The position numbers were made by a program, and so were the translations under genes. The notes beneath the pieces are model-generated. The model was not told where the DNA came from and ran no database searches. It saw only the letters and a program-made list of their open reading frames with translations. This document shows positions 1-6,663 of a stretch of 33,433 bases of DNA, piece after piece. Numbering within the stretch: the first letter of the stretch is position 1; the number at the start of each line of letters is the position of its first letter. The stretch covers positions 1-33,433 of the forward strand of contig JASEET010000011.1 in the NCBI GenBank assembly GCA_030019335.1, given 5' to 3'. This stretch comes from Candidatus Bathyarchaeia archaeon (GTDB lineage Archaea; Thermoproteota; Bathyarchaeia; Bathyarchaeales; Bathycorpusculaceae).

Positions 1-2
1 AC

Positions 3-266
3 CTTCTTAAAGTAATAGAATTCCGAGTCAACAAAGAGGGATTAGATGAATCGACGGTAATAAGACAGCTTCTCCACTTAGGGGTTAAGCAATATGTATC
101 TCAACTTTACAAGGAAGGCGAGCTTTCCCTACGGGAAGCCTCAGAACTTCTAGAAACACCCCTCAGGGAAACACTCGAAACACTCTGGCAAGAAGGCGTT
201 AAAGGCAACATACTCGTATCAACCCAGCTAAAGGCGTTAGAGCTCACAAGAAAAACAACCGGTTAA
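3..266 (+). CDS. UPF0175-like small antitoxin-type protein, 5' end outside window
   Basis: An open frame runs in from the left edge and stops with TAA at 264-266, giving the last 87 residues. The visible part contains VIRQLLHLGVKQYV followed by LYKEGELSLREASELL. This is the helical pattern of UPF0175 proteins, a family of small DNA-binding proteins that often act as the antitoxin beside a PIN-domain toxin. The true start is not visible, and the family is normally about 80-90 residues, so little may be missing. Its toxin partner would lie to the left, outside the window. The next gene to the right points the opposite way. Family assignment is from the repeat-like YKEGxxSLxEA pattern only. Confidence 0.6.
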   Translation, partial: LLKVIEFRVNKEGLDESTVIRQLLHLGVKQYVSQLYKEGELSLREASELLETPLRETLETLWQEGVKGNILVSTQLKALELTRKTTG

Positions 267-286
267 TAGGTTGACTTATAACAATC

Positions 287-463
287 TTATAACACCATGA
301 TTTTGTCTGCTGGGACTTTCATTACGAATAGTGTTTTTCTTGGATGTTTCCTTTTAGCTCTTCTATAAACTTCCTTTAAGTTTTGACCACTTGCTACTAT
401 GGTATTATCTAATACAACTATCCACTTTTCAACATATTTCCCAAGTTCATCACCTAAAGACAT
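287..463 (-). CDS. DUF5678-type small protein
   Basis: A 58-residue protein starts at ATG 463-461 and ends at TAA 289-287. It begins MSLGDELGKYVEKWIVVLDN, continues with TIVASGQNLKEVYRRAKRK and ends in a VMKVPADKIMVL strand. This is the layout of DUF5678 proteins: a short beta hairpin reading 'W-hydrophobic-D-x-x-VVASG', one helix and a final strand with a proline. They are very common in archaea, have no settled function, and often sit beside toxin-antitoxin or aspartic-protease-like genes. Here the start lies just 6 bases beyond the stop of the HerA-like remnant, so it was probably the last gene of that transcript. Confidence 0.6.
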   Translation of the reverse strand: MSLGDELGKYVEKWIVVLDNTIVASGQNLKEVYRRAKRKHPRKTLFVMKVPADKIMVL

Positions 464-469
464 TAAGTT

Positions 470-1008
470 TCATAAACAACCAAATCCTTTGAGAAGTTCG
501 ATGTTTTTCTTATCCAGATACCTTTTCTTTTCAAAGAATTCAGCAAGTTCTTTTTCTCTGTTTGGTACAACTATCCTTATCGGAACGTTCTTGCTTCCTG
601 TCGCAATCGTACTTACGATGTACCAATTTCCAGGTGGAAATGTAATCACTTGATCAAGAATGTCTTGAGAAACAGCGTAAGCTTCATTTATTGCATCACG
701 GTCGTACTTGCGTGGTAAAGCTCCAATGAAGTGGTGTGACAGTTCGAGATTGCAGTAGTGTTAAGATGAGCGACCCTTTGTGAAGCTATGCAGACCCCTA
801 AACCATACTTTCTACCCATTCTTGTAAGTCTTTCAATCACTCGTGAAGAAGTTCTCTCTCCTTCACTGAGCCCACTCTCTCGTGGGTTCATCACAAATTC
901 ATGTCCCTCATCAACCACAAACAAGACACTATGCTGCTTAGTTTCACGCCTCCTTTTCTCTAAAGAAATCGTCATTATTGTATTAAGAATAGTGCTTTAG
1001 CGCGAGAG
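470..1008 (-). pseudogene. HerA-like P-loop ATPase, C-terminal remnant with frameshifts
   Basis: The minus strand reads as the C-terminal third of an archaeal HerA/DUF87-type DNA-translocating ATPase. It has a Walker B strand (LFVVDEGHEF), the conserved ERLTRMGRKYGLGVCIASQR stretch, and then FIGALPRKYDRDAINEAYAVSQ up to a TGA at 470-472. The N-terminal half with Walker A is absent; the remnant begins right after the PIN gene stop. Two single-base losses are needed to read it through. One is near 984, joining SRAKALFL to NTIMTISLEK. The other is near 733, where SNCHT jumps frame into FIGALPRKYD. Truncation plus frameshifts make this a dead gene, probably once part of a mobile or DNA-processing module. 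Confidence 0.75.
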
Positions 1009-1470
1009 TTAAAGCGTGTCAGTTAGTGTTTGAATCTTGAATTTCGGATTTACCGTCGTCACAAGCCCGGCAAACTCTTTATTTCTTTTTAAGTCTTGGA
1101 CTTCGTTATCTTCTGTCAATATGGCATCGCATCGGTTTACAGCTGACGAAAGAATCAGACAATCTATAAAGTCGCTCAGCAACCTTCTAAGCTTGAAAGC
1201 CATGAGCAGAACTGAACTGTCATGCATCGGAATCACCGTTATTCTCTCATCGTAGACTATGGCTCTTATACCTCTGGTCACTCTTTCAGTTGAAAGTGTT
1301 CCTGCAGCAACATGTTTTGCTCCTTTGGCTGAAAGTTCAAAGATGCTTATGTTACTTATGGAGATTTGATGTCCTTTCTGCATCAATCTGACAAGCGTAT
1401 CTTTTGGGAGGTCTTTGATGGAAATCCCTATGGCTGGCAAAAGATACGTAGTGTCCAAGAGCAGCCTCAA
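1009..1470 (-). CDS. PIN-domain ribonuclease toxin (VapC-like)
   Basis: A 153-residue PIN-domain protein whose acidic residues lie where the fold places its metal-binding site: D6 in LLLDTTYLL, E45 in SIFELSA, D103 in FIDCLI and E120/D121 in ILTEDNE. PIN toxins of VapBC modules cut RNA, often tRNA or rRNA, when not neutralised. It begins with TTG at 1470, overlapping the stop codon of the AbrB-type gene (TTGA), so the two are translationally coupled with antitoxin first, the standard VapBC order. The remnant ATPase follows directly. The function as a toxin is inferred from family and gene order. Confidence 0.85.
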   Translation of the reverse strand: MRLLLDTTYLLPAIGISIKDLPKDTLVRLMQKGHQISISNISIFELSAKGAKHVAAGTLSTERVTRGIRAIVYDERITVIPMHDSSVLLMAFKLRRLLSDFIDCLILSSAVNRCDAILTEDNEVQDLKRNKEFAGLVTTVNPKFKIQTLTDTL

Positions 1471-1700
1471 GACTCAGCCTTCCGAGACAGTTCTTTTCTA
1501 AACCCGTGAAATTCCTCAAGAGTTATCTCAACAGAGGGTGGCTCCTTCAAGACGTCTTCAAGGTTTGGAACAGGCTCCACTATAAGCTTTCCCTCCTCAA
1601 TTTTATAGATAACTTTTACATGAGCATGAAGACCAAGTTTTTCTCTAATCTCTTTAGGAGGAAATAGCTCGCCTTTCGAACCTACTCGACTTTTAGACAT
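1467..1700 (-). CDS. AbrB/SpoVT-type antitoxin
   Basis: A 77-residue protein with an N-terminal swapped-hairpin AbrB domain: GSKGELFPPKEIREKLGLHAHVKVIYKIEEGKLIVEP. The 'K-G-(E/Q)-x-x-P-x-E-I-R-x-x-L-G-(L/I)' pattern is diagnostic. The tail (residues 46-77), rich in charged residues, would wrap the PIN toxin. It is the upstream gene of the pair and overlaps the toxin start. A TATA-like element lies about 45 bases upstream on the minus strand, with little room for a long leader. AbrB-type antitoxins normally repress their own operon, which is likely but not visible as a clear operator here. Confidence 0.85.
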   Translation of the reverse strand: MSKSRVGSKGELFPPKEIREKLGLHAHVKVIYKIEEGKLIVEPVPNLEDVLKEPPSVEITLEEFHGFRKELSRKAES

Positions 1701-1739
1701 TTACCAGATTCACCGAATAAAAACTTCTAGGCTTCAATT

Positions 1740-1752
1740 TGATAAAGGTTGC
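1740..1752 (-). promoter_or_regulatory. Putative TATA promoter of the AbrB/PIN operon
   Basis: Read on the minus strand, the sequence is GCAACCTTTATCAA. An A/C-rich BRE-like stretch precedes TTTATC about 45 bases before the antitoxin ATG at 1700. This is the expected spacing for an archaeal promoter with a leader of roughly 15-20 bases. Confidence 0.4.
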
Positions 1753-1794
1753 GACTGCCTTTTAATTATTGTCCACATTATTTTCGGAAGAGGG

Positions 1795-1802
1795 TTTAAA
1801 TA
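1795..1802 (+). promoter_or_regulatory. TATA box of the retropepsin-like gene
   Basis: TTTAAATA preceded by a G-rich AGAGGG stretch lies 34-41 bases upstream of the ATG at 1836. Transcription would begin about 10 bases before the start codon, giving a nearly leaderless mRNA, which is common in archaea and agrees with the lack of a visible ribosome binding site. Confidence 0.5.
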
Positions 1803-1835
1803 AGAGTTAACAATCTAGTCTAAAATGGATATTCT

Positions 1836-2195
1836 ATGGGATACGTACGAGTTCGTGGAACCATCGCTAATCCTCTTAATCGCAACTTGAAAGACGAGTT
1901 GGAATTTATAGCTGATGCTGGAGCAATATACACGGTAATACCAAAAAACATCGCTGACAAACTACAACTTGAAGAAACGGATAAAAGAAAATTTAAAATA
2001 GCCAGCGGAGAAATCGTCGAGTACCCAGTTTCAGAAGCATACATAACAATAGAGGGAAAAAGCGTAACATCCATAGTAGCCGTAGCAACAGAAAAAACAC
2101 CCATACTTCTCAGCGTAACAACCCTAGAGCTTTTAGGCTTACAAGTAGATCCTGTTAGCGGCAAATTGACCCCTCTTGAACTCATGATTCTTTAA
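1836..2195 (+). CDS. Retropepsin-like aspartic protease (clan AA) family protein
   Basis: A 119-residue single-domain protein matching archaeal and bacterial retropepsin-like proteins. The core reads EFIADAGAIYTVIP (around residues 23-36), where family members usually have VDTGAxxTVLP. It is followed by the flap region and by a second hydrophobic block, PILLSVTTLELLGLQVDP, equivalent to the 'LLG-x-x-x-L-x-x-LGL-x-VD' motif. The catalytic Asp is present (D27), but the Thr/Ser that normally follows it is Ala, so proteolytic activity is uncertain. Upstream frames are closed by a stop at 1821, which fixes ATG 1836 as the start. It is a single gene with its own TATA box, and the physiological substrate is unknown. 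Confidence 0.7.
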   Translation: MGYVRVRGTIANPLNRNLKDELEFIADAGAIYTVIPKNIADKLQLEETDKRKFKIASGEIVEYPVSEAYITIEGKSVTSIVAVATEKTPILLSVTTLELLGLQVDPVSGKLTPLELMIL

Positions 2196-2235
2196 TAAAA
2201 ACAGTCTAGCGAAATATTTTTATTCTGAATATAGA

Positions 2236-2243
2236 TTTATATT
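2236..2243 (+). promoter_or_regulatory. TATA box of the pilin gene
   Basis: TTTATATT in a very AT-rich stretch lies 55-63 bases before the pilin ATG at 2299. This predicts a leader of about 35 bases, which contains AAGGGATGA as a ribosome binding site just before the start. Confidence 0.5.
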
Positions 2244-2298
2244 TCATATAAGTTAAATAAGAAATCTGAAGATTTCATAGACAGCAAGGGATGAACGT

Positions 2299-2769
2299 AT
2301 GTCAACAAAAAACATGTTAAAATCTAAAAAAGCTATAACACCAATATTAGCCACATTACTATTAATCGTCATAGCAGTTGCAGCCATAGTCGTAACATAC
2401 GCATGGGTAATGACATACATGAGCAGCGCAGGACGCCACGCAGGAGTAACGCTATACAAAGAAAACGTAAGATTTTACGGAACCCCAACAGATGCAGCAA
2501 AAAACAGAACAGACATAACCATAGGAAACTCAGGGACCGAAAACACAAAAATAGTAAGAATTTACATAGGAAACACCTCAGCAAACTTAATACAGGTATA
2601 CTTAAATAAAACTGGAGAACCGCTTAACGCAGGCTCAGCAACAACAATAACCATAACATGGCCAAACGCTTTAGCACAAACTTGGGAACCAGGAAAAATT
2701 TACTACTTCACAATCATACCATCAGTAGGATCACCTCTAGAGAAGGTTTCACATCAAGCACCTCAATAA
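2299..2769 (+). CDS. Archaeal type IV pilin with class III signal peptide
   Basis: A 156-residue protein with the N-terminus of an archaeal type IV pilin (DUF1628-like): a short basic leader ending KSKK (residues 8-11), then AITPILATLLLIVIAVAAIVVTY as one long hydrophobic helix (12-37). Cleavage by a prepilin peptidase would occur just before A12 or close to it. The rest is a Thr/Asn-rich beta domain with several N-x-S/T sequons (for example NRT, NTS, NKT) that could be N-glycosylated, as expected for a surface filament. A clear ribosome binding site (AAGGGATGA) precedes ATG 2299. A prepilin peptidase gene follows on the same strand, so the two probably form one secretion/assembly unit. Confidence 0.85.
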   Translation: MSTKNMLKSKKAITPILATLLLIVIAVAAIVVTYAWVMTYMSSAGRHAGVTLYKENVRFYGTPTDAAKNRTDITIGNSGTENTKIVRIYIGNTSANLIQVYLNKTGEPLNAGSATTITITWPNALAQTWEPGKIYYFTIIPSVGSPLEKVSHQAPQ

Positions 2770-2878
2770 TGCTTAGCCATCAGATCCCTCTTTTAAAAAT
2801 TCGAAAGGACAAAACTGGAACAACTTCACTAATGGCGTTAACTCAATCATTAAATATGGGGTTAAAAGAACAACTTCA

Positions 2879-3709
2879 ATGTCACTATTGGTGTCTATGA
2901 TGCAAATCATACTTGATGTTATAAGAACAACTACGACCTTATTTTTTCTATTTTATGCTTCTTGGAGCGACTTTAAAAAGAGAGAAGTAAGCAACAGCGT
3001 TTGGATATTGTTTGCACCACTTGCCTTTACGCTAACTTTTCTCGAAATTTTTTATGTCTACGAATTTTCACAACTGCCCTCTTATGGAATATGCTTCAGC
3101 TTGACCGCAGCCTTCGCTGTAATACTTTTTTATTCTGGAGGTTTCGGGGGTGCAGACGCAAAGGCTTTAATGTGCTTAGCGCTTGCTTTGCCATTCTATC
3201 CAAGAAACTTGTTTACACCCATATTGAAAGAAATTTCACCGATTTCGCAAACTTTTTTCCCGATAACTGTTTTCAGCAACTCCGTCTTGCTTGCAGCCGC
3301 AACTGCGGTTTACATGTTTTTACGCAACATGTTTTGGCATCAAAGAACTGGTATAAAACTCTTTGAAAAAGGACATAAAAACGAGTCTTTCGGGAGAAAA
3401 ATTCTGGTTTTAATAACAGGCTATAAGGTTCACATCAATAAGTTGAAGGAAAAATGGCATTTATACCCTCTTGAAGACGTGGAAAATGTTGAGAATGAAC
3501 TTAAAAGGAAGCTTGTTGTTCTACCCAGAGACGAAGGCAGAAACGCCACAGTTGAAAGACTAGCGAGAGCTATCGAAGCTGGAAAAATTCAAGATACGGT
3601 TTGGGCAACTCCCGGCTTACCTATGCTTATCTTCATCACAGCAGGTTTAATCATGGCTTTATTCTTCGGCGACATCGTCTGGATTTGCATAAGCTTCCTG
3701 CTTGGATAA
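2879..3709 (+). CDS. Type IV prepilin peptidase (A24 family, archaeal)
   Basis: A 276-residue polytopic membrane protein with both catalytic aspartates of the A24 aspartic proteases: D31 in SWSDFKKREVSN and D93 in the GGFGGADAK motif (the GxGD site appears here as GGAD). About six hydrophobic segments can be seen, with a cytoplasmic insert around residues 160-235 rich in charged residues, as in archaeal PibD/EppA/FlaK relatives. It would cleave the class III signal peptide of the pilin encoded just upstream. The start could be ATG 2879 or ATG 2897; both leave the catalytic region intact. Its last 51 bases overlap the convergent membrane gene on the other strand. Confidence 0.85.
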   Translation: MSLLVSMMQIILDVIRTTTTLFFLFYASWSDFKKREVSNSVWILFAPLAFTLTFLEIFYVYEFSQLPSYGICFSLTAAFAVILFYSGGFGGADAKALMCLALALPFYPRNLFTPILKEISPISQTFFPITVFSNSVLLAAATAVYMFLRNMFWHQRTGIKLFEKGHKNESFGRKILVLITGYKVHINKLKEKWHLYPLEDVENVENELKRKLVVLPRDEGRNATVERLARAIEAGKIQDTVWATPGLPMLIFITAGLIMALFFGDIVWICISFLLG

Positions 3710-4183
3710 AACCAAGAAGTATTCGATAACGAAAGATAACAATGATGGAATAAACATTAAAGGAAGATAAGCCACCTGAAAACTTCTTTCTGGACCAGCC
3801 AGCATCACAGCGCCAAGCAGTGGAATCATAAGCCAGAAAAATGGAACACCCAAACTCGCTCTCTTAAAAGGAAACTCCCCAGCCAAAAATCCCCTCAAAA
3901 TCCAAGACAAGACAACGAAACCTGTAGCAAAAACGACAACACCAAGAGCAAGAGAAAGATGCTTTGTTAAGGCTCCTAACGCAATTAATTCGAGGATGTC
4001 TCCAAAGGGAGCCAAGCCGCCGATTACAAGGTATCCGGTGGAGTTGATAAGCGTCCAGAGTGCTAGCCAAAAAAGAGTAGTGAGGAAATACCATGAAGTT
4101 TTCTTTTTCAAAGTCAAGAAAACTTGGGTTAAGAACGATACGCATAAGCATGCAAGTATTCCGCCTCCATAAATCCATGCCAT
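3659..4183 (-). CDS. Multi-pass membrane protein of unknown function
   Basis: A protein of about 174 residues with four to five hydrophobic helices and a short acidic C-terminal tail (NPDDVAEE). Helices run roughly through residues 5-25, 33-57, 78-98, 118-134 and 140-160. No catalytic motif is recognised. ATG 4183 is preferred over an in-frame GTG at 4189 because AGGTG sits just before it. It abuts the stop codon of a frameshifted membrane gene upstream (TAG at 4192-4190), so the two were co-transcribed and perhaps worked together. The 3' end overlaps the convergent prepilin peptidase gene by 51 bases; the overlap is open in both frames. Confidence 0.6.
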   Translation of the reverse strand: MAWIYGGGILACLCVSFLTQVFLTLKKKTSWYFLTTLFWLALWTLINSTGYLVIGGLAPFGDILELIALGALTKHLSLALGVVVFATGFVVLSWILRGFLAGEFPFKRASLGVPFFWLMIPLLGAVMLAGPERSFQVAYLPLMFIPSLLSFVIEYFLVLSKQEAYANPDDVAEE

Positions 4184-4189
4184 CTGCAC

Positions 4190-4621
4190 CTAAGTAACAC
4201 CGCTTGGCAAAGACCAGCGTATGTAAGAAAGTTCATAAGGCCACAAAACACTGATATATACGCTCTTTATTTCCCTCCAAATAGTAGAACAAATAAGCCG
4301 TGCCCGCAAACTTCATGCACAAACTCTGCAACTGTTTCATAACAAAGCCTAGAACTATGAACGAAGCGAGAAATATTCTTTTGTCTTGCAAAGGCTTTTC
4401 CTTCCTACACTTGGCATCTATCTTCGCTTTGAATATAAAATTGCAGCAATCACTAAAAGTATCGAGGCAATAATAACAAGTGGAAGGGCATAGTCTCTAT
4501 ATGGATAGTTTATGACAGGAAGCATCCCTTTCGCCTCATAGGAATAACAAAACGCATTTAAAATGTAAAGTATAATCGCCGATAAAAGCAAGGAGATTTC
4601 AGTTTTAAACTTCAATTGCAT
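4190..4621 (-). pseudogene. Frameshifted small membrane-protein gene
   Basis: Two open pieces read as parts of one membrane protein. The 5' piece, from ATG 4621, has two hydrophobic segments (ISLLLSAIILYILNAFC and LPLVIIASILLVIAAIL) and stops at 4418. The next piece, in another frame, continues FKAKIDAKCRKEKPLQDKR and a third helix (FLASFIVLGFV). It then needs a further shift near 4254 to read SVLWPYELSYIRWSLPSGVT up to TAG 4190. The protein-like composition of all three frames is what suggests a broken gene. Alternatively the 5' piece is a real 68-residue two-helix protein and the rest is chance. Family unknown. Confidence 0.45.
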
Positions 4622-4739
4622 TCCTCGCTGGGGCAACGTTTTGTTTACAAACCAGCCCTATTGCATTAGACTTACTAAAATACTTTATGAAAAAAGTTAT
4701 TTGAGTTCGGCAACCACCTTGTTTCAGGTGAATTAGAGC

Positions 4740-5834
4740 TTGTTTGGTGACTTTCTCGGGGAATTGCAGAGGTTCCTAAAAAGCGAAATTGAAGAACTCA
4801 ACGTGGTTGTTATGCCTGACTTTTTCCTTGACAGGCTGGTAAGCCTAAACTGCGACGTAAAGGCTTTTTCTGAAAACCTCGGAAACGTGGTTAGACGAAA
4901 AGGCGGCAGCATAGACAGGATAGAACAAACAGAGCTTAGAGGAGGAAACGCAATCAACACAGCCTCTGCCCTAGCCGCCTTAGACGTGAAAACCACACCA
5001 ATAGTGTGCACAAACAAGCTCGGAGCACAACTAATCAAATTTTACCTTAAACCAGAAACAGCCAACCTTTCCCACATCAAAATCTTCGAGAAATCATCAA
5101 TAACAACCGCGATAGAATTTAAAACGGAAAACGGAAAAATCAACGTTATGCTCAGAGATGTAGGTTCACTAGCCGATTTCGGACCACACCACTTAAGTGA
5201 TGAAGACTTCGAAGCGACTGAAAATGCTGATTATGTCTGCGTTTTTAATTGGGCTGGAACAAGACGCTTTGGAACAGAACTGGCTGAGACTGTTTTTCGC
5301 CATGCAAAAATGAAGGGAAGGGGAAAAACCTATTACGATACCGCAGACCCAACCCCCAACAAAGGAAAAATTACGGAATTAGTGAAGAATGTCTTGCAGA
5401 GCAAATATGTGGATGTTTTAAGTGTGAATGAGAACGAAGCGATTTGTTATGCATCACAGCTAAGCAGCGAAATAGAAGAATTGAGAAGAAGTTTGAAGTT
5501 TGACGAGTTAGCAAAGGAATCTGCAAGAGTTTTGGCATCACATCTATCAGCAAGAGTCGACTTACACACAACAAGCTTTTCAGCGTCATTCACTAAAAAA
5601 GGTGAAACGGTCATCTCGGTGTTCCAAGTTCCAGTTTTGAGAGCAACAGGAGCCGGGGATGCTTGGAACGCTGGAAACATTTTGGGAGATGCCCATGGCC
5701 TTTCAGACGGTTGTAGACTGACGTTAGCCAACGTGGTTGCAGCCTATTATATCTCGAACCCGAATGGAATGCATCCTACACGAAAACAGTTAATAGAATT
5801 CTGTGAGAAGTTAAAGCGAAAATCAACGTTATAG
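4740..5834 (+). CDS. PfkB-family carbohydrate/nucleoside kinase
   Basis: A 364-residue ribokinase-fold kinase. The N-terminal PfkB signature appears as LRGGNAINTASALAALD (residues 66-82), and the C-terminal ATP/anion-hole signature is RATGAGDAWNAG, with the catalytic base D307. PfkB kinases phosphorylate sugars or nucleosides with ATP; the substrate cannot be read from the sequence. The start is TTG 4740, with GGTGA about 10 bases upstream and a weak TATA-like stretch (TACTTTATGAAAA) before that. A long insert of charged residues near 155-200 is typical of some archaeal members annotated as uncharacterised sugar kinases. It is separated by only 6 bases from the convergent nucleotidyltransferase gene. 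Confidence 0.8.
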   Translation: MFGDFLGELQRFLKSEIEELNVVVMPDFFLDRLVSLNCDVKAFSENLGNVVRRKGGSIDRIEQTELRGGNAINTASALAALDVKTTPIVCTNKLGAQLIKFYLKPETANLSHIKIFEKSSITTAIEFKTENGKINVMLRDVGSLADFGPHHLSDEDFEATENADYVCVFNWAGTRRFGTELAETVFRHAKMKGRGKTYYDTADPTPNKGKITELVKNVLQSKYVDVLSVNENEAICYASQLSSEIEELRRSLKFDELAKESARVLASHLSARVDLHTTSFSASFTKKGETVISVFQVPVLRATGAGDAWNAGNILGDAHGLSDGCRLTLANVVAAYYISNPNGMHPTRKQLIEFCEKLKRKSTL

Positions 5835-5840
5835 TATTCC

Positions 5841-6326
5841 TCATCTACTTTCTAAATTTGTTAATTCCTCAAGTACGGAGATTGTTTTCTCCTTCGAAGC
5901 TTTCTCCTTAAGTGCCTTAAGGTTAACTTTAGTGTATTTCAAAATTGCTTTTATGTCATCCTTATCTTTTAAGGCTCTTTCTTTGGGAACCGTTGCCTTT
6001 ATCATACGTAACTTTGCTAAGATTAACGCCTCAGGAGTTTGGTAGTAGGTGGGTATTCCAAGAATGCTGCCTTTTCTCTTCTCAAGCTTTTTGTCTGATA
6101 GGATAACGTCTATCGTGAAAGGCGTCTTCTCATCTTCTAAAGTAATTATTTTAAAACCCGATTTGAATGAAGCCTCTATTTTTCTTTCACTAACCCGCAG
6201 CCCAGCCTTCCTCAATTGTGTAGCCAGAAAATTCGTGTTCTCTAGAGCAAAATTAACCACAATGTCTATGTCCATAGTAGTTCTAGGTACACCGTAATGA
6301 CTCGCTGCCAAAGCTCCAGTGAACAT
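5841..6326 (-). CDS. Nucleotidyltransferase of the AbiEii/DUF6036-like toxin group
   Basis: The polymerase-beta-type nucleotidyltransferase motif is GALAASHYGVPRTTMDIDIVV, with the metal-binding D19-x-D21. A later VILSDKK block supplies the third acidic position, and the C-terminal half is helical. Such proteins are usually one half of a two-gene toxin-antitoxin-like unit. The listed ATG 6326 leaves the protein short at the N-terminus. Codons upstream (NSFEDLIKRIVKVLNDAKIDY) read in frame as the usual first helix back to a CTG at 6392, which has GAGGG 8 bases before it; no ATG, GTG or TTG is available there. The small gene 6396-6590 is immediately upstream, and its stop is 3 bases from that CTG. 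Confidence 0.75.
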   Translation of the reverse strand: MFTGALAASHYGVPRTTMDIDIVVNFALENTNFLATQLRKAGLRVSERKIEASFKSGFKIITLEDEKTPFTIDVILSDKKLEKRKGSILGIPTYYQTPEALILAKLRMIKATVPKERALKDKDDIKAILKYTKVNLKALKEKASKEKTISVLEELTNLESR

Positions 6327-6395
6327 ATAGTCTATTTTGGCATCATTTAAAACCTTAACAATTCGTTTAATTAAGTCTTCAAAACTGTTCAGTTT

Positions 6396-6590
6396 CTAAA
6401 CCCTCGGATGATAACGTTTACCAAATTGTATTCTAGCCCTAAGCTTTTCCAGAAGCTCCTTTTCGTTAATGGTTTTATTTTGTTCTCTAATAGCGTCGGC
6501 GCAAATGCGAGTGCATACATCTACCATGTTTATTGACAAATTAACCTTTTCTTCTGGACTCAATTTTTCAAGGTTCAAGGATTGCACCAA
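6396..6590 (-). CDS. Small partner (antitoxin-like) of the nucleotidyltransferase
   Basis: A 64-residue helical protein containing LSPEEKVNLSINMVDVCTRI and a basic tail, LRARIQFGKRYHPRV. Short proteins of this kind, ending in a basic 'LR-x-R-I-x-F-G' stretch, are regularly encoded just upstream of archaeal nucleotidyltransferase-toxin genes, which is the arrangement here. An antitoxin or substrate role is inferred from this position only. The start codon is ATG 6590, with GGTTCAAGG upstream as a weak ribosome binding site. Transcription is away from glmM, which starts 70 bases beyond on the other strand, so that AT-rich gap must hold two divergent promoters. Confidence 0.6.
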   Translation of the reverse strand: MVQSLNLEKLSPEEKVNLSINMVDVCTRICADAIREQNKTINEKELLEKLRARIQFGKRYHPRV

Positions 6591-6663
6591 ATTTTACAAG
6601 TTATGTTTAGCTAAATTAATTTAAATGTATTCACTGTTTTAACCTTGAAGAAGCCTAAATAAT

